From Nitrospirota bacterium (GTDB lineage: Bacteria > Nitrospirota > Thermodesulfovibrionia > Thermodesulfovibrionales > UBA6898), in NCBI GenBank assembly GCA_021783515.1, contig JAJXTV010000012.1, forward strand, positions 36,244 through 100,243: a DNA stretch of 64,000 nt. The letters run 5' to 3'. Each line of letters opens with the position of its first letter. The first letter of the stretch is position 1. The position numbers were made by a program, and so were the translations under genes. The notes under the pieces were generated by a model. That model was not told the DNA's origin. It was given only the letters and a program-made list of their open reading frames with translations, and did no database searches. Shown one piece after another: positions 24,972 through 35,136 of the stretch.

Positions 24972-25826
24972 ATGAAGAGACTCCCTGACTGGATACGGAC
25001 GCGCTGCCGGGCGGACCGGCATGAGACGAAGCTCATTCTGAGAAAGCACGGGCTCTCGACCGTCTGCGAGGAGGCGAGGTGCCCCAACAGGAGCGAGTGC
25101 TTTTCGAAGCCGACCGCCACGTTCATGATACTCGGGCATGAATGTACGAGAAACTGCGGCTTCTGCGCGGTAAACTCGGCCCCGCCCGGACCTCCCGACC
25201 CCGAAGAGCCGGAGCGGATCGCGGCGGCCGCGTCCGAACTGGGGCTGAAATACGTAGTGATCACCTCGGTGACGAGGGACGACCTTCCCGACGGCGGGGC
25301 AGGGCATTTCGCAAAAACGATCGAGGCGGTCCGCCGCAGCCTTCCCTCCAGCCGGATCGAGGTGCTTACGCCGGATTTCCTCGGCGACCGGGAAAGCCTA
25401 AAAACGGTGCTCGCGGCGGGGCCGGACGTCTTCAACCACAACGTCGAGACGATCGAGCGGCTCTATCGTGTTGTCCGTCCGCAGGCGGTCTTCCGCAGGT
25501 CTCTCTCCGTGCTGACCCAGGCGAGGCTGATCGCCCCAGCCATCTTCGTGAAATCCGGCTTCATGCTGGGGCTGGGAGAGACGAGGGAAGAGGTGACGGA
25601 ACTGCTGCATCTTCTGGCCGAAACCGGCTGCGAAATCGTGACGATCGGACAGTATCTCAGGCCCACAGGAAAAAATATTCCTGTGGTAGAATACGTAAGG
25701 CCGGAGGTCTTCGAGGAGATACGATCTGCGGCCCTTGGGATGGGTTTTCGTTACGTTGCGTCGGCTCCGCTTGTCAGGAGCTCGATGAACGCCGAAGAGA
25801 TGTTCAGGCCGGCCTCCGGCAGATAG
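24972..25826 (+). CDS. lipA: Lipoyl synthase
   Basis: Radical-SAM enzyme that inserts two sulfurs into protein-bound octanoate to make lipoate. From the ATG at 24972 (preceded by GAGGGAATT) the product has 284 residues. The N-terminal auxiliary cluster is C-x4-C-x5-C ([12 protein letters not shown]), the radical-SAM cluster is CTRNCGFC, and the [10 protein letters not shown] motif near the C terminus supplies the serine ligand of the auxiliary cluster. No lipB or lipM is visible. The aminotransferase gene follows after 28 bases, so the two may be co-transcribed. Confidence 0.96.
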   Translation: MKRLPDWIRTRCRADRHETKLILRKHGLSTVCEEARCPNRSECFSKPTATFMILGHECTRNCGFCAVNSAPPGPPDPEEPERIAAAASELGLKYVVITSVTRDDLPDGGAGHFAKTIEAVRRSLPSSRIEVLTPDFLGDRESLKTVLAAGPDVFNHNVETIERLYRVVRPQAVFRRSLSVLTQARLIAPAIFVKSGFMLGLGETREEVTELLHLLAETGCEIVTIGQYLRPTGKNIPVVEYVRPEVFEEIRSAALGMGFRYVASAPLVRSSMNAEEMFRPASGR

Positions 25827-25854
25827 CGCGGCCGTACGAGAAGGAGACAGAGGA

Positions 25855-27030
25855 ATGTTTGAGTTCAACAGGATCAAGAGGCTGCCGCCGTACGTGTTTG
25901 CGATCGTGAACAACCTCAAGATGGAGGCGAGGCGGAAGGGAGAGGACATCATCGACCTCGGGATGGGAAACCCCGACGGCGCTACGCCGAAGCATATCGT
26001 CGAGAAGCTTGTCGAGGCGGCCAAAAAGCCGAAGAACCACCGGTACTCGGCCTCGAAGGGTATTACTCAGCTGAGGATGGCGGTCTGCGAATGGTACGAG
26101 CGGAGATATGATGTCGATCTCGACCCCGAATCCGAGGCGGTCGTGACTATCGGGTCGAAGGAGGGTCTCTCCCATCTCGTCCTGGCGACGGTCGGCCCCG
26201 GCGACGTAGTGCTGACTCCGACTCCCGCCTACCCGATCCATCCCTACAGCGTAATCATCGCGGGGGGCGAGGTAAGGACCGTGCCTATCGGCCCTGGCAT
26301 AGACTATTTCGACGAGTTGGAAAAGGCGTACAAGACGACGTGGCCCCGGCCCAAGATGCTGATCATCAACTTCCCGCACAACCCCACTACGCAGGTGGTG
26401 GAGGGGCTCGACTTCTTCAGAAGGATCGTGGATTTCGCGAAGGAGAACAAAGTGATCGTCCTGCACGACCTGGCCTATGCGGACCTCGTCTACGACGGTT
26501 ATAAGGCCCCGAGCTTTTTGCAGGTCCAGGGCGCGAAGGACGTGGGTGTCGAATTCTACTCGCTCACCAAAAGCTACTCGATGGCGGGCTGGAGGGTCGG
26601 CTTCTGCTGCGGCAACAAGGAGGTCGTCGGGGCGCTGATCAAGATCAAGAGCTATCTTGACTACGGCATGTTTCAGCCCATACAGATCGCCAGCATCGTC
26701 GCGCTCCGCGGTCCGCAGGACTGCGTGGAGGACATCCGGGGCGTCTACGAACGAAGGAGAAACGTGCTCGTGAAGGGACTCAAACAGGCCGGTTGGCCGA
26801 TCGAGCCGCCGAAGGCGACGATGTTCGCCTGGGCCGAGATCCCGGACCCGTTCAAGAAGATGGGGTCGCTCGAATTCTGCAAGCTCCTGATCAAGAAAGG
26901 CGGAGTGGCGGTCTCTCCCGGCATAGGGTTCGGGGAGGGGGGCGACAACTTCGTGAGATTTGCACTCGTCGAAAACGAGCACCGCATACGACAGGCCACG
27001 GCCGGAATAAAGAGGGTACTGAACAGATGA
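25855..27030 (+). CDS. alaC: Class I/II PLP aminotransferase, AlaC-like
   Basis: A 391-residue fold-type I aminotransferase starting [35 protein letters not shown], which is typical of the AlaC (YfdZ) branch that makes alanine from pyruvate and glutamate. Also visible are the substrate/PLP segment [11 protein letters not shown], the Asp-containing [12 protein letters not shown] and the PLP lysine in [15 protein letters not shown]. Its stop overlaps the start of hom as ATGA. The coupling to homoserine dehydrogenase fits a role in aspartate-family or branched-chain amino acid metabolism; the exact substrate is inference. Confidence 0.9.
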   Translation: MFEFNRIKRLPPYVFAIVNNLKMEARRKGEDIIDLGMGNPDGATPKHIVEKLVEAAKKPKNHRYSASKGITQLRMAVCEWYERRYDVDLDPESEAVVTIGSKEGLSHLVLATVGPGDVVLTPTPAYPIHPYSVIIAGGEVRTVPIGPGIDYFDELEKAYKTTWPRPKMLIINFPHNPTTQVVEGLDFFRRIVDFAKENKVIVLHDLAYADLVYDGYKAPSFLQVQGAKDVGVEFYSLTKSYSMAGWRVGFCCGNKEVVGALIKIKSYLDYGMFQPIQIASIVALRGPQDCVEDIRGVYERRRNVLVKGLKQAGWPIEPPKATMFAWAEIPDPFKKMGSLEFCKLLIKKGGVAVSPGIGFGEGGDNFVRFALVENEHRIRQATAGIKRVLNR

Positions 27031-28319
27031 TACACGTCGGGATATTGGGATTCGGAACGGTAGGAACAGGTACGGCGAGGATACTCCTCGAAAACAGGGC
27101 GGTCCTTAAAGAACGGACCGGCCTGGATATCAACCTCAAAAAGATCGCCGATATCGATATCAAAAGGGACAGGGGGCTCAAACTGCCGAAGGGCGTTCTC
27201 ACGTCGAAGGCGGATGAGCTGCTGAACGACCCGGAGATCGATATCGTCGTCGAGCTGATCGGAGGCACGACGATCGCGAAGGAGATGGTCCTCAGGGCGA
27301 TCGACAAGGGGAAGCACGTCGTGACCGCGAACAAGGCGCTCCTTGCGACTCACGGCGCCGAGATATTCAGGGCCGCGGCCAAAAAGAAGGTCGAGATCGG
27401 GTTCGAGGCGTCCGTCGCGGGCGGCATCCCGATCATCAAGGTGGTGAGGGAGGGCCTCGTCGCCAACAGGATCAGGGCGGTCTACGGCATCATCAACGGC
27501 ACGACGAATTATATTCTGACGAAGATGACCGAGGAGAAGGCCGAGTTCGGTGACGTGCTGAAGGAGGCCCAGAAACTCGGGTATGCCGAGGCCGACCCGA
27601 CGTACGACATCGAGGGGATCGACTCGGCCCACAAGCTGGCGATCCTCGCCTCGCTTTCCTACGGCGCGCAGTACAGCATCAAAGACGTGCACTGCGAGGG
27701 CATCTCGTGGATCACGCCGATGGACATCGAGTTCGCCCGGGAGCTCGGCTACAAAGTGAAGCTCCTTGCGATCGCGAAGGAGACCGGAGGGAAGGTGGAG
27801 CTCCGCGTCCATCCGACGATGGTGCCGGAGGAATACCTCATCTCGAAGGTCGACGGCGTCTTCAACGCGGTCTATGTCGAGGGAGACGCGGTCGGCTCGA
27901 CGCTCTATTACGGCAGGGGCGCGGGGGACATGCCTACCGGAAGCGCCGTCGTCGCCGATATCGCCGACATCTCGCGGAACATCGCCAACGGGGCGCCCGG
28001 CAGGCCTTCCTTTTCGCACTCGCGGAGGCCGAAGAACCTGTTGAAGATGGAAGACGTCCGCTCGATGTATTACTTCAGGTTTTCTGCGCTGGACAAGCCC
28101 GGGGTCCTCTCGAAGATATCCGGCATTCTCGGCAAAAACAACATCAGCATCGTCTCGGTGATCCAGAAGGGCAGGCGCGAGGGCAAGGCGGTCCCGCTCG
28201 TCGTGCTCACCCACATGGCGAGGGAAAAAGACGTTGTGTCGGCGATCAGGGAGATCAACAGGCTTTCGGCCGTTGCCGGGAAGACTGCGATCATCAGGGT
28301 CGAGGGGCAGGAGAGCTAG
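27027..28319 (+). CDS. hom: Homoserine dehydrogenase with ACT domain
   Basis: Reduces aspartate semialdehyde to homoserine, the branch to threonine and methionine. The start at 27027 overlaps the aminotransferase stop (ATGA) and gives 430 residues beginning [20 protein letters not shown], the NAD(P)-binding loop. Further hallmarks are [35 protein letters not shown] and [16 protein letters not shown] sequence with the catalytic Lys region ([20 protein letters not shown]). The C-terminal ACT domain ([21 protein letters not shown]) points to feedback control, by threonine in known members. Confidence 0.97.
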   Translation: MIHVGILGFGTVGTGTARILLENRAVLKERTGLDINLKKIADIDIKRDRGLKLPKGVLTSKADELLNDPEIDIVVELIGGTTIAKEMVLRAIDKGKHVVTANKALLATHGAEIFRAAAKKKVEIGFEASVAGGIPIIKVVREGLVANRIRAVYGIINGTTNYILTKMTEEKAEFGDVLKEAQKLGYAEADPTYDIEGIDSAHKLAILASLSYGAQYSIKDVHCEGISWITPMDIEFARELGYKVKLLAIAKETGGKVELRVHPTMVPEEYLISKVDGVFNAVYVEGDAVGSTLYYGRGAGDMPTGSAVVADIADISRNIANGAPGRPSFSHSRRPKNLLKMEDVRSMYYFRFSALDKPGVLSKISGILGKNNISIVSVIQKGRREGKAVPLVVLTHMAREKDVVSAIREINRLSAVAGKTAIIRVEGQES

Positions 28320-28377
28320 GCTCATAATGGGCCGCGCCGGTAAGGCGCTGCCTGCGCAATCCTCGACGTTTTTCCCT

Positions 28378-28411
28378 CGTCATTCCCCGGCTTGTGCGGG
28401 AATCCAAGCCT
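28378..28411. repeat. REP-like intergenic palindrome
   Basis: The sequence around CATTCCCCGGCTTGTGCGGG forms an imperfect hairpin (ATTCCC.../...GGGAAT) of the kind that recurs between genes in many proteobacterial-type genomes. It lies between hom and the MscS gene. Only one copy is in this window. Confidence 0.45.
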
Positions 28412-28468
28412 GTCGGATAAGGCCGGGCAGTTGTGTTGTTTGCTTTTTCGTGATACCTTCTTATCAGG

Positions 28469-29314
28469 ATGAACATCGGAGCGGCAAATCAATCGGCAGG
28501 CCTGAAATCACCGGAAGTTGCCGACAAAATAGTCCTCTATTTCGTGGAGCACGGCGTGCAGATACTCACCGCCATCGTCATAATGGGCGTGGGCCTGCTT
28601 ATCGCCCGATGGGTCGGCAGGGTCATGCACCGCTGGCTCAGGGCGAGGGCATTTGACGAGCCGGTCAGTGTCCTGGTTGTCCGCATTACCAAGCTCCTGC
28701 TGATCGTATTCGTAGGGATCATGGCGCTCGGACAGATGGGGGTGCAGATCACGCCCCTCATAGCCGGAATCGGGGTGGCCGGCGTCGGCGCAAGCCTTGC
28801 CATGCAGGGGGTCCTCGGCAATCTTGTTGCCGGGCTGACTATTATCTTCACAAAGCCATTTAAGATCGGCGAATACATCGAGCTGCTCGGTGTGTATGGA
28901 CAGGTTACGGAGATCGAGTTGTTCTCGACTACTCTCCTGCATACCGACAATTCCCATGTTGTAGTACCCAACCGGAAGATCGTGGGCGAAATACTCCACA
29001 ATTACGGCACGGTCCGCCAGCTCGATCTTTCTGTTGGAATAGCGTACGGGACCGATCTCACCGCCGCACTTTCCACTGTTGCTTCACTTCTCCGGCAAAA
29101 CGGCCGCGTATTAAAAGAGCCGGCTCCCGTTATCGGAGTGGCCGCCCTGGGCGAATCCTTTATTACCTTGTCGATCAAACCGTGGGTAAATGTTGATGAT
29201 TTTGTCCTGGCCCAGGCTGAAATCTATCAGGCGGTCGTTGAGCGTTTCCGGGATGAACATATCGAGATCCCGGGGCCCCGGCAGACTGTCCGGCTGATAA
29301 ACCAACCCTCCTGA
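28469..29314 (+). CDS. mscS: Small-conductance mechanosensitive channel (MscS family)
   Basis: A 281-residue membrane channel that opens under osmotic down-shock in known members. Helix TM1 is GVQILTAIVIMGVGLLIARWV, TM2 follows around VLVVRITKLLLIVFVGIMALGQMGV, and the pore helix TM3 carries the glycine/alanine-rich GIGVAGVGASLAMQGVLGNLVAGLTII. The MscS beta domain is seen as GEYIELLGVYGQVTEIELFSTTLLHTDNSHVVVPN. Length and order match E. coli MscS. It is a single gene with no strong ribosome-binding site. Confidence 0.95.
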   Translation: MNIGAANQSAGLKSPEVADKIVLYFVEHGVQILTAIVIMGVGLLIARWVGRVMHRWLRARAFDEPVSVLVVRITKLLLIVFVGIMALGQMGVQITPLIAGIGVAGVGASLAMQGVLGNLVAGLTIIFTKPFKIGEYIELLGVYGQVTEIELFSTTLLHTDNSHVVVPNRKIVGEILHNYGTVRQLDLSVGIAYGTDLTAALSTVASLLRQNGRVLKEPAPVIGVAALGESFITLSIKPWVNVDDFVLAQAEIYQAVVERFRDEHIEIPGPRQTVRLINQPS

Positions 29315-29557
29315 AGACCCCCCGTTCCGGCGGACTTCCCCCCTGGCTTGTCACTATGGCGCTGAAGGTTGCAATCCGGCAGGAAGGGTGTTAGGATGGG
29401 CTAAAGAAGCAGGAATTCGCCGGCTCTTGCAGGGGGAGTGGGAAGGAACGCCAAGCGTTGTGCTCAGTCGGTTTCAGATAGTGAATGAGGGGGTGAAGCA
29501 GGCTTTTTTCAGCACACAGGGTCACGGGTCGTCAACAATGAGGGAAGGAGAAACAAG

Positions 29558-29971
29558 ATGAGCTTTCTGGATGAAGTAAGGGACAAGGTCGCCAGCGCGG
29601 TCGGCGGCATGAAGGGCGAACACTCCGGTCTTATCGACGGTATCTTGAGCATGGTCACAAATAAGGAATCGGGCGGATTGGCGGGTCTGGTCAGCAGCTT
29701 TAAAGAAAAGGGATTGGGAGACATTGTCTCGTCCTGGATCAGCGCAGGGAATAACCTCCCGATTTCAGCAGAACAGATTCAGCAGGGAATCGGCGAAGAG
29801 CGGCTTCAACAGTTCGCGGGAAAAATAGGGCTTTCCCCCGAAGCCGCTAAATCCAAACTCGCGGAGCTTTTGCCGGACATTATAGACAGAATCACTCCGG
29901 AAGGGAAAATACCGGAAGGAGGCCTGTTCGAAAAGGCTGCCAACATCTTCAGAAAGAACTCTGCAGCATGA
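29558..29971 (+). CDS. YidB-like DUF937 protein
   Basis: A 137-residue soluble protein, LDEVRDKVASAVGGMKGEHSGLIDGIL..., with the DUF937/YidB core GGLAGLVSSFKEKGLGDIVSSWISAGNNLPISAEQIQQGIG. It has a clear ribosome-binding site (GAAGGAGAAACAAG). The role of the family is not established. A 240-base leader region separates it from mscS, and the helix-hairpin-helix gene follows at a distance of 69 bases. Confidence 0.88.
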   Translation: MSFLDEVRDKVASAVGGMKGEHSGLIDGILSMVTNKESGGLAGLVSSFKEKGLGDIVSSWISAGNNLPISAEQIQQGIGEERLQQFAGKIGLSPEAAKSKLAELLPDIIDRITPEGKIPEGGLFEKAANIFRKNSAA

Positions 29972-30040
29972 GAACCGGATAGAATGCCAGGCCGGGTATC
30001 GCGGGAAATGGTTCCGGGATTTGATGGAAGGAGGATTCGG

Positions 30041-30937
30041 ATGCAGAACAGGAGAGTGGTAAAGAGTTTTCTGGTGCCTTGCATGGTCGCGCTTGCCGTC
30101 TTTGCGATGGGCATGCCGGATGTATCCGCAAAAGAAGCGAAAACGGTTATAGACCTGAACACCGCCTCGCCAGCGGAGCTTGAAGGGCTCAAGGGCATCG
30201 GGCCTGCGACGGCCAAAAAGATTATCGAGCATCGTCCATACGGGTCCGTGGATGAACTTTCGAAAGCGGGAATACCTGCCAAGACGATAGAGAGGCTGAA
30301 GCCATTTGTCACTGCCGGACCGTCTGCAAAAACCCCTCAGCTGCCGAAGACCGGAACGAGGCCTGCAGAGGCCCCCATGGCGGCGGAGAAGGCCGCGGCA
30401 AAGGCGGCGAAGGGCCCGGGCGGGCCCGTTGATCTGAACACCGCTGACCAAAAAACCCTGGAATCCCTGCCGGGCGTCGGACCTGCGACCGCCAGGGAGA
30501 TTGTTAAGGGAAGACCCTTCAAGAGTGTCGAAGACCTCGGCAGGGTCAAGGGAATGAGCAAGGGAAAGATCGAGAAACTCAAAGGTATCGCGACTGTGGG
30601 CAGCCAGAAAAGTGCAGGGCCTTCAGCCCCGTCGGGACAGGCCGCGCCGGCTCCGTCTTTTCCTGCCGCCGCGAAACCTGCAAAGGCCGGTTCCGCCATT
30701 CCGGAAATCCCTCCGGGGGGCGACAAGAAATCTGCCTTGAAACTTGCACCGGGTGAAAAGATCAATATCAACACTGCCAGCAAAGAGATGCTTGAGGCCC
30801 TTCCCGGGATAGGACCTGCCAAGGCCAAGGCCATTATTGAGGGGAGGCCATATGCTACCCCTGAAGACATAATGAAGGTGAGGGGCATCAAACAGGGGAC
30901 ATTTAACAAGATCAGGGATCAGATCACCGTGAGGTGA
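30041..30937 (+). CDS. Exported protein with three ComEA-like helix-hairpin-helix domains
   Basis: I set the start at 30041, after GGAAGGAGGATTCGG, where a signal peptide begins (SFLVPCMVALAVFAMGMPDVSA). The 298-residue product has three ComEA-type (HhH)2 units, each starting DLNTAS/INTAS. They run from about residue 38 (DLNTASPAELEGLKGIGPATAKKI), 132 (DLNTADQKTLESLPGVGPATAREI) and 245 (NINTASKEMLEALPGIGPAKAKAI), joined by Ala/Pro/Lys-rich linkers. Single-unit relatives bind DNA during uptake. Three units in an exported protein suggest periplasmic DNA binding, which is inference. Confidence 0.85.
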   Translation: MQNRRVVKSFLVPCMVALAVFAMGMPDVSAKEAKTVIDLNTASPAELEGLKGIGPATAKKIIEHRPYGSVDELSKAGIPAKTIERLKPFVTAGPSAKTPQLPKTGTRPAEAPMAAEKAAAKAAKGPGGPVDLNTADQKTLESLPGVGPATAREIVKGRPFKSVEDLGRVKGMSKGKIEKLKGIATVGSQKSAGPSAPSGQAAPAPSFPAAAKPAKAGSAIPEIPPGGDKKSALKLAPGEKININTASKEMLEALPGIGPAKAKAIIEGRPYATPEDIMKVRGIKQGTFNKIRDQITVR

Positions 30938-30995
30938 TGCGCCTTGACTTGCAACGGGCGCTCATGAGGGCGCGAAAGAAAGAGAGGTGGAAAGA

Positions 30996-31265
30996 ATGAA
31001 ACGTCTGGTGTTGTTGCTGTTTGCTGTTTTCCTGTTCTCCTCATTTGCCTTTGCCGGCACGTCGACCTACCAGGTAACGGGACCCGTTCTCGAAGTGAAG
31101 AGTGATTCGATTGTCGTACAGAAGGGGAAAGAGAAGTGGGAGATCGCGCGCGACAAGGACACAAAAGTCACGGGCGGCCTCAAGGTGGGAGATAAGGTAA
31201 CCGTTCATTACACGATGAAGGCGGCGAGCATCGAGGTGAAGGGAGAAGCGAAGAAGAAAAAATAG
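30996..31265 (+). CDS. Small exported protein, OB-like beta domain
   Basis: An 89-residue protein with a signal peptide (MKRLVLLLFAVFLFSSFAFAG) and a short beta-rich domain (TYQVTGPVLEVKSDSIVVQKGKEKWEI ... VTGGLKVGDKVTVHYTMKA) ending in a Lys-rich tail. The pattern is reminiscent of small periplasmic OB-fold proteins, with no enzymatic motif. It lies 58 bases after the helix-hairpin-helix gene, and a hairpin follows it. A GTG three codons upstream is an alternative start. Confidence 0.75.
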   Translation: MKRLVLLLFAVFLFSSFAFAGTSTYQVTGPVLEVKSDSIVVQKGKEKWEIARDKDTKVTGGLKVGDKVTVHYTMKAASIEVKGEAKKKK

Positions 31266-31284
31266 CGCGCTGTCTCACTCGGGG

Positions 31285-31323
31285 CTGAAGGTGGCTTCGG
31301 CGGATAGCGGGAGCCACCTTCAG
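31285..31323 (+). terminator. Stem-loop after the small exported protein gene
   Basis: An 11-base perfect stem, CTGAAGGTGGC / GCCACCTTCAG, with a 17-base loop. There is no T-tract, so it may be a weak or factor-assisted terminator. Confidence 0.4.
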
Positions 31324-31434
31324 GGACTTGAGTCAGGGCCGCCTGCGATTGACATCCACCGAAAACTGCCATACCGTGTAAGATAAGGGAAGATCGTCAG
31401 AGGACCATTGGCGTTTATTCCGGAGAGGGAGTGG

Positions 31435-34400
31435 ATGGCTGACCGAATCACGCAGCTCAAAAACAGGCTTTCGACGCGGCGGGTGAAGAAGACCGCCGCA
31501 GGCATCGGCATATTCCTCGTGCTCTTCTCTGTGGCGGGATTCCTGATCGTTCCCCCCATACTCAAAAGCATTCTCGTCGACAAGCTTTCCGCGGGCCTGC
31601 ACCGGAGCGTCTCCATACAGGAGGTGAGGGTGAACCCCTTCATGCTCTCTGCGACCATAAGGGGCGTCCTGATAAAGGAGCCGAACGGCCGGGACAGGTT
31701 TATCTCCTTTGACGAGCTGTATGTCAACCTCCAGCTTATCTCGGTCATAAAGCGCGGAATTATCCTGAGCGAAGTCAGGCTTGCCGGCCCCCACGTGACG
31801 ATCATACGAAACAAGGACGGCTCGTATAATTTTTCCGATCTGCTCCGGGCAAAGCCGAAGTCGACGGAAAGCGAAGGAGGGCCGCCGAGGTTCTCGCTCA
31901 ACAATATACAGATTTCCCGGGGCAGCATCGATTTCCTCGACAAGCCGAGGGACAAGAAACATAGCGTGACGGACATGAATATCGCGATTCCGTTTTTGTC
32001 GGACCTGCCGCACTATGTGGACATCTATACCCAGCCCTCATTTGAGGCCAAAGTCAACGGCACCCCGGTGTCGTTCAAAGGGAAAACGAAGCCCTTCGAG
32101 CAGTCGCACGAAACGACCCTTGACATCAAATTCAGTGGGATCAATCTCCCCTTCTACCTCTCCTATTCCCCTGTCGAACTCCCCTTCAGGATGCGCACGG
32201 GACTTCTCGACACCGATGCGGTCGTCACGTATACCCAATCTGCGAATAAGGCGCCGGTCCTCTCCCTGGCAGGGAGCGTAGTATTCAGAGACATTGATAT
32301 TGCCGGCCGGGGGAACGATCCCCTTCTCTCCTTTCCCGCCCTCAAATTCGTCTTTGCGCCCTCCGATCTCATCGCGAAGAAGATACATCTCGCGAGCGTG
32401 ACGCTGCGGTCTCCCAGGCTGAATGTCGTGCGGGACAAGTCCGGCCGCACCAATCTCCAGGCGCTCCTGCCTGAAAACGGTGCGGAATCAAAACCTGCTG
32501 CGGCTGAGAAGGGGAGCCTGCCGCTATCGTTCGACGCAGACCGGGTGGTGATGTCGGATGGGCGGATTGATTTTTCGGATCTCCCGGGCGCCGCGGAGTT
32601 CAAGACAGCACTGCAGGGTATCGACCTGACGATCGACAATGTGAGCACGGCCGAAGGCAGGAAGGCGCACGCAGACCTCTCCTTCGAAACGGAGGCAAAG
32701 GAGACGGTAAAGGCGGATAGCGCCTTTTCGATCAACCCGCTGGTTGCGGAGGGGGCGGTGGCGATTACGTCCGTGCCGTTGAAGAAATACGCGCCCTACT
32801 ATTCTTCTCGCGTCTTTTTCGATGTCGAGGACGGGAGGCTGGAATGCTCGACACGGTATAAATTCGAGAAGACGCAAGAAGGGCCGCATATCGTGATCTC
32901 GGCTCTTTCGGCCGCCTTGAGCTCGCTCAGACTAAAGAAGAGGGGCGAGAAAGGCGACTTTCTCAGCGTCCCCTCGGTGGAGGTCAAAGACCTGTCGGCC
33001 GACACCGCACGGAGGGAGCTCATTGTCGGCGAGCTGTCAACGCGGGGCGGCAAGGTAAGCGTACGGAGGGACAAGGGGGGCGCAGTCAACGTGCAGAACC
33101 TTCTGTCCGATGCGTCTCCTCTGCCGGCAGCAGCCGGGAAGGCCGCAAAAGAGAAAGCCGCGCGGCAAAAAGAATGGCTGATAAAAATTCTGGATCTTTC
33201 GGCGGAAGGTTACTCGGTGGGGCTGGAAGACCTTGCAGGGCGGGAGCCCGCCCATCTGGCGGCAGAAAGGATCAGGGTGAAGTGTTCGGACCTGTCCACC
33301 AGCCGCAACTCGAAGGCAAAGGCATCCATTTCGTTTGTCTTTAACAGGAAGGGTTCCGTTACAACGAGCGGGTCTGTCGGCGTGAATCCCCTTTCCGCGA
33401 ATATGAGGCTCCGCGTCAAGGGGATAGAGCTCATGCCTTTTCAGCCCTATTTCGCGGACCGGCTGAACATCACCGTCACCGGCGGAAACATCTCTCTCTC
33501 CGGCGCCGTATCAGCCGGCTATGCGGCAAACGGCGCAGTGAGGGCGTCCTTCAAGGGAGAAGCGGCGCTTGCCGGCTTTGCCTCCGTCGACACGGCAAGC
33601 GGCGACGATTTTCTGAAGTGGGACGCCCTAAATCTGGACGGCATAGACGCCGGCTACGAGCCCCTTCGCCTCGGCATAGATAAGGTGGCGCTGACCGATT
33701 TCTATTCGCGTCTCATCATCAATAAGGACGGGTCCCTCAACCTCCAGGGGATCCTCAGGGAGCAGGGAAATAGGGAAAGCCCCCCGGCAAAGGCGGCCTC
33801 CGAAAGACCCGTCCCGGGACCGGGCGCCAGCGTATCCGCGATAGCCTCCGGAAGCAGGCGGCCCCCGATGCCCCGTTCATCAGGCGGCACAGGACATAAG
33901 GTTTCCGGTACGGGAAAGGCGGCGGACCTTCAGACGCAAAGGAAGTTGATCACGATAGAGGCGGTCACGCTTCAGGGCGGCACGATCAATTTCACTGACA
34001 GGCATATCGAGCCTAACTATACGGCAAATCTGCTCGAGATAGGAGGGAGGATCTCGGGTCTCTCTTCGGAGGAGAACAAGTTTGCGGACGTGGACCTGAA
34101 AGGGAAGCTCGAAAATTACGCTCCGCTCGAGATCACCGGGAAGATTAACCCGCTCAGGGACGATCTCTTTGTCGACCTCAACGCGGACTTTAAGGACATG
34201 GACCTGAGCCCGGTTAGCCCCTACTCGGGCAAGTATGCGGGGTACACGATCCAGAAGGGCAGGCTGGCCCTGAAGCTGAAGTATCTGATCGTGAAAAAGA
34301 AGCTCGACGCGCAGAACAACATCCTGCTAGATCAATTTACCTTCGGGGACAAAGTCGAGAGTCCCGACGCTACCAAGCTTCCGGTGAAATTCGCCGTTGC

Positions 34401-35136
34401 GCTGCTGAAAAACAGAAAGGGAGAGATCAACCTCGATATCCCGGTCTCGGGAAACATCGACGATCCGCAGTTCAGCCTGGGCCGGATCATCGTCAAGATA
34501 ATCGTGAACCTCCTGGTGAAGGCGGCCACGTCTCCTTTCAAGCTTCTCGGGGCACTCTTCGGACACGGGGAGGAATTGAGCTACGTTCAGTTTGATTACG
34601 GGCGCGACGACCTGGGGCAATCTGAAATAAAGAAGCTCGATGCGCTCGTGAAGGCCCTTTCAGACAGACCCGCTCTCAAACTCGAGATAGAGGGACACGT
34701 CAGCAGGGAGAAAGACAAGGAAGCGTTAAGGCAATATCTGTTCGAGAAAAAGATAAAGGCCCAAAAACTGAAGGAGATGATAAAGAAAGGCGAACCTGCA
34801 GTTCCGGTGGATGAAATCCAGGTCGGAAAAGACGAATATGAGAAATATCTCAAGATGGCCTATAAGGCAGAAAAATTCCCGAAGCCCAGGAACTTCCTCG
34901 GCATCGCAAAGAACCTGCCGGCGCCCGAAATGGAAAAACTCATGTTGACGAACCTGCGTGTCAGTGACGACGACCTCAGACAGCTTGCCTCTCATCGCGC
35001 CCTCAGGGTAAAGGAATATGTGATCAAATCCGGGAAGGTCACGCCCGACAGGGTATTTCTGATCGAGCCGAAATCCCTCGAACCGGAAAAGAAGGAGAAC
35101 CTCAGAGACAGCAGGGTGGATTTCAGGCTCCAATAA
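31435..35136 (+). CDS. Giant DUF748 (AsmA-like) envelope protein
   Basis: The ATG at 31435 follows GGAGAGGGAGTGG and gives 1,233 residues. An N-terminal membrane helix (TAAGIGIFLVLFSVAGFLIVPPIL) precedes repeated DUF748/AsmA-type beta modules, for example SIQEVRVNPFMLSATIRGVLI and YTANLLEIGGRISGLSSEENKFADVDLKGKLENYAPLEITG. An OmpA-like C-terminal part follows (FDYGRDDLGQSEIKKLDALVKALSDRPALKLEIEGHV). AsmA-like proteins are thought to bridge the envelope for phospholipid transfer; that role for this protein is inference. A low-complexity Pro/Ser/Gly linker lies near residues 780-835. Confidence 0.88.
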   Translation: MADRITQLKNRLSTRRVKKTAAGIGIFLVLFSVAGFLIVPPILKSILVDKLSAGLHRSVSIQEVRVNPFMLSATIRGVLIKEPNGRDRFISFDELYVNLQLISVIKRGIILSEVRLAGPHVTIIRNKDGSYNFSDLLRAKPKSTESEGGPPRFSLNNIQISRGSIDFLDKPRDKKHSVTDMNIAIPFLSDLPHYVDIYTQPSFEAKVNGTPVSFKGKTKPFEQSHETTLDIKFSGINLPFYLSYSPVELPFRMRTGLLDTDAVVTYTQSANKAPVLSLAGSVVFRDIDIAGRGNDPLLSFPALKFVFAPSDLIAKKIHLASVTLRSPRLNVVRDKSGRTNLQALLPENGAESKPAAAEKGSLPLSFDADRVVMSDGRIDFSDLPGAAEFKTALQGIDLTIDNVSTAEGRKAHADLSFETEAKETVKADSAFSINPLVAEGAVAITSVPLKKYAPYYSSRVFFDVEDGRLECSTRYKFEKTQEGPHIVISALSAALSSLRLKKRGEKGDFLSVPSVEVKDLSADTARRELIVGELSTRGGKVSVRRDKGGAVNVQNLLSDASPLPAAAGKAAKEKAARQKEWLIKILDLSAEGYSVGLEDLAGREPAHLAAERIRVKCSDLSTSRNSKAKASISFVFNRKGSVTTSGSVGVNPLSANMRLRVKGIELMPFQPYFADRLNITVTGGNISLSGAVSAGYAANGAVRASFKGEAALAGFASVDTASGDDFLKWDALNLDGIDAGYEPLRLGIDKVALTDFYSRLIINKDGSLNLQGILREQGNRESPPAKAASERPVPGPGASVSAIASGSRRPPMPRSSGGTGHKVSGTGKAADLQTQRKLITIEAVTLQGGTINFTDRHIEPNYTANLLEIGGRISGLSSEENKFADVDLKGKLENYAPLEITGKINPLRDDLFVDLNADFKDMDLSPVSPYSGKYAGYTIQKGRLALKLKYLIVKKKLDAQNNILLDQFTFGDKVESPDATKLPVKFAVALLKNRKGEINLDIPVSGNIDDPQFSLGRIIVKIIVNLLVKAATSPFKLLGALFGHGEELSYVQFDYGRDDLGQSEIKKLDALVKALSDRPALKLEIEGHVSREKDKEALRQYLFEKKIKAQKLKEMIKKGEPAVPVDEIQVGKDEYEKYLKMAYKAEKFPKPRNFLGIAKNLPAPEMEKLMLTNLRVSDDDLRQLASHRALRVKEYVIKSGKVTPDRVFLIEPKSLEPEKKENLRDSRVDFRLQ

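Noticed and set aside
26745..28325. 526-codon open frame on the minus strand opposite hom and the aminotransferase
   Set aside because: It is a long shadow frame caused by high GC; the plus-strand proteins are clearly real and the antisense product has no domain.
29357..29373. Sigma-54-like promoter TGGCGC...TTGCA upstream of the YidB-like gene
   Set aside because: The GG and GC elements are one base too far apart for a -24/-12 promoter, and this spacing is strict.
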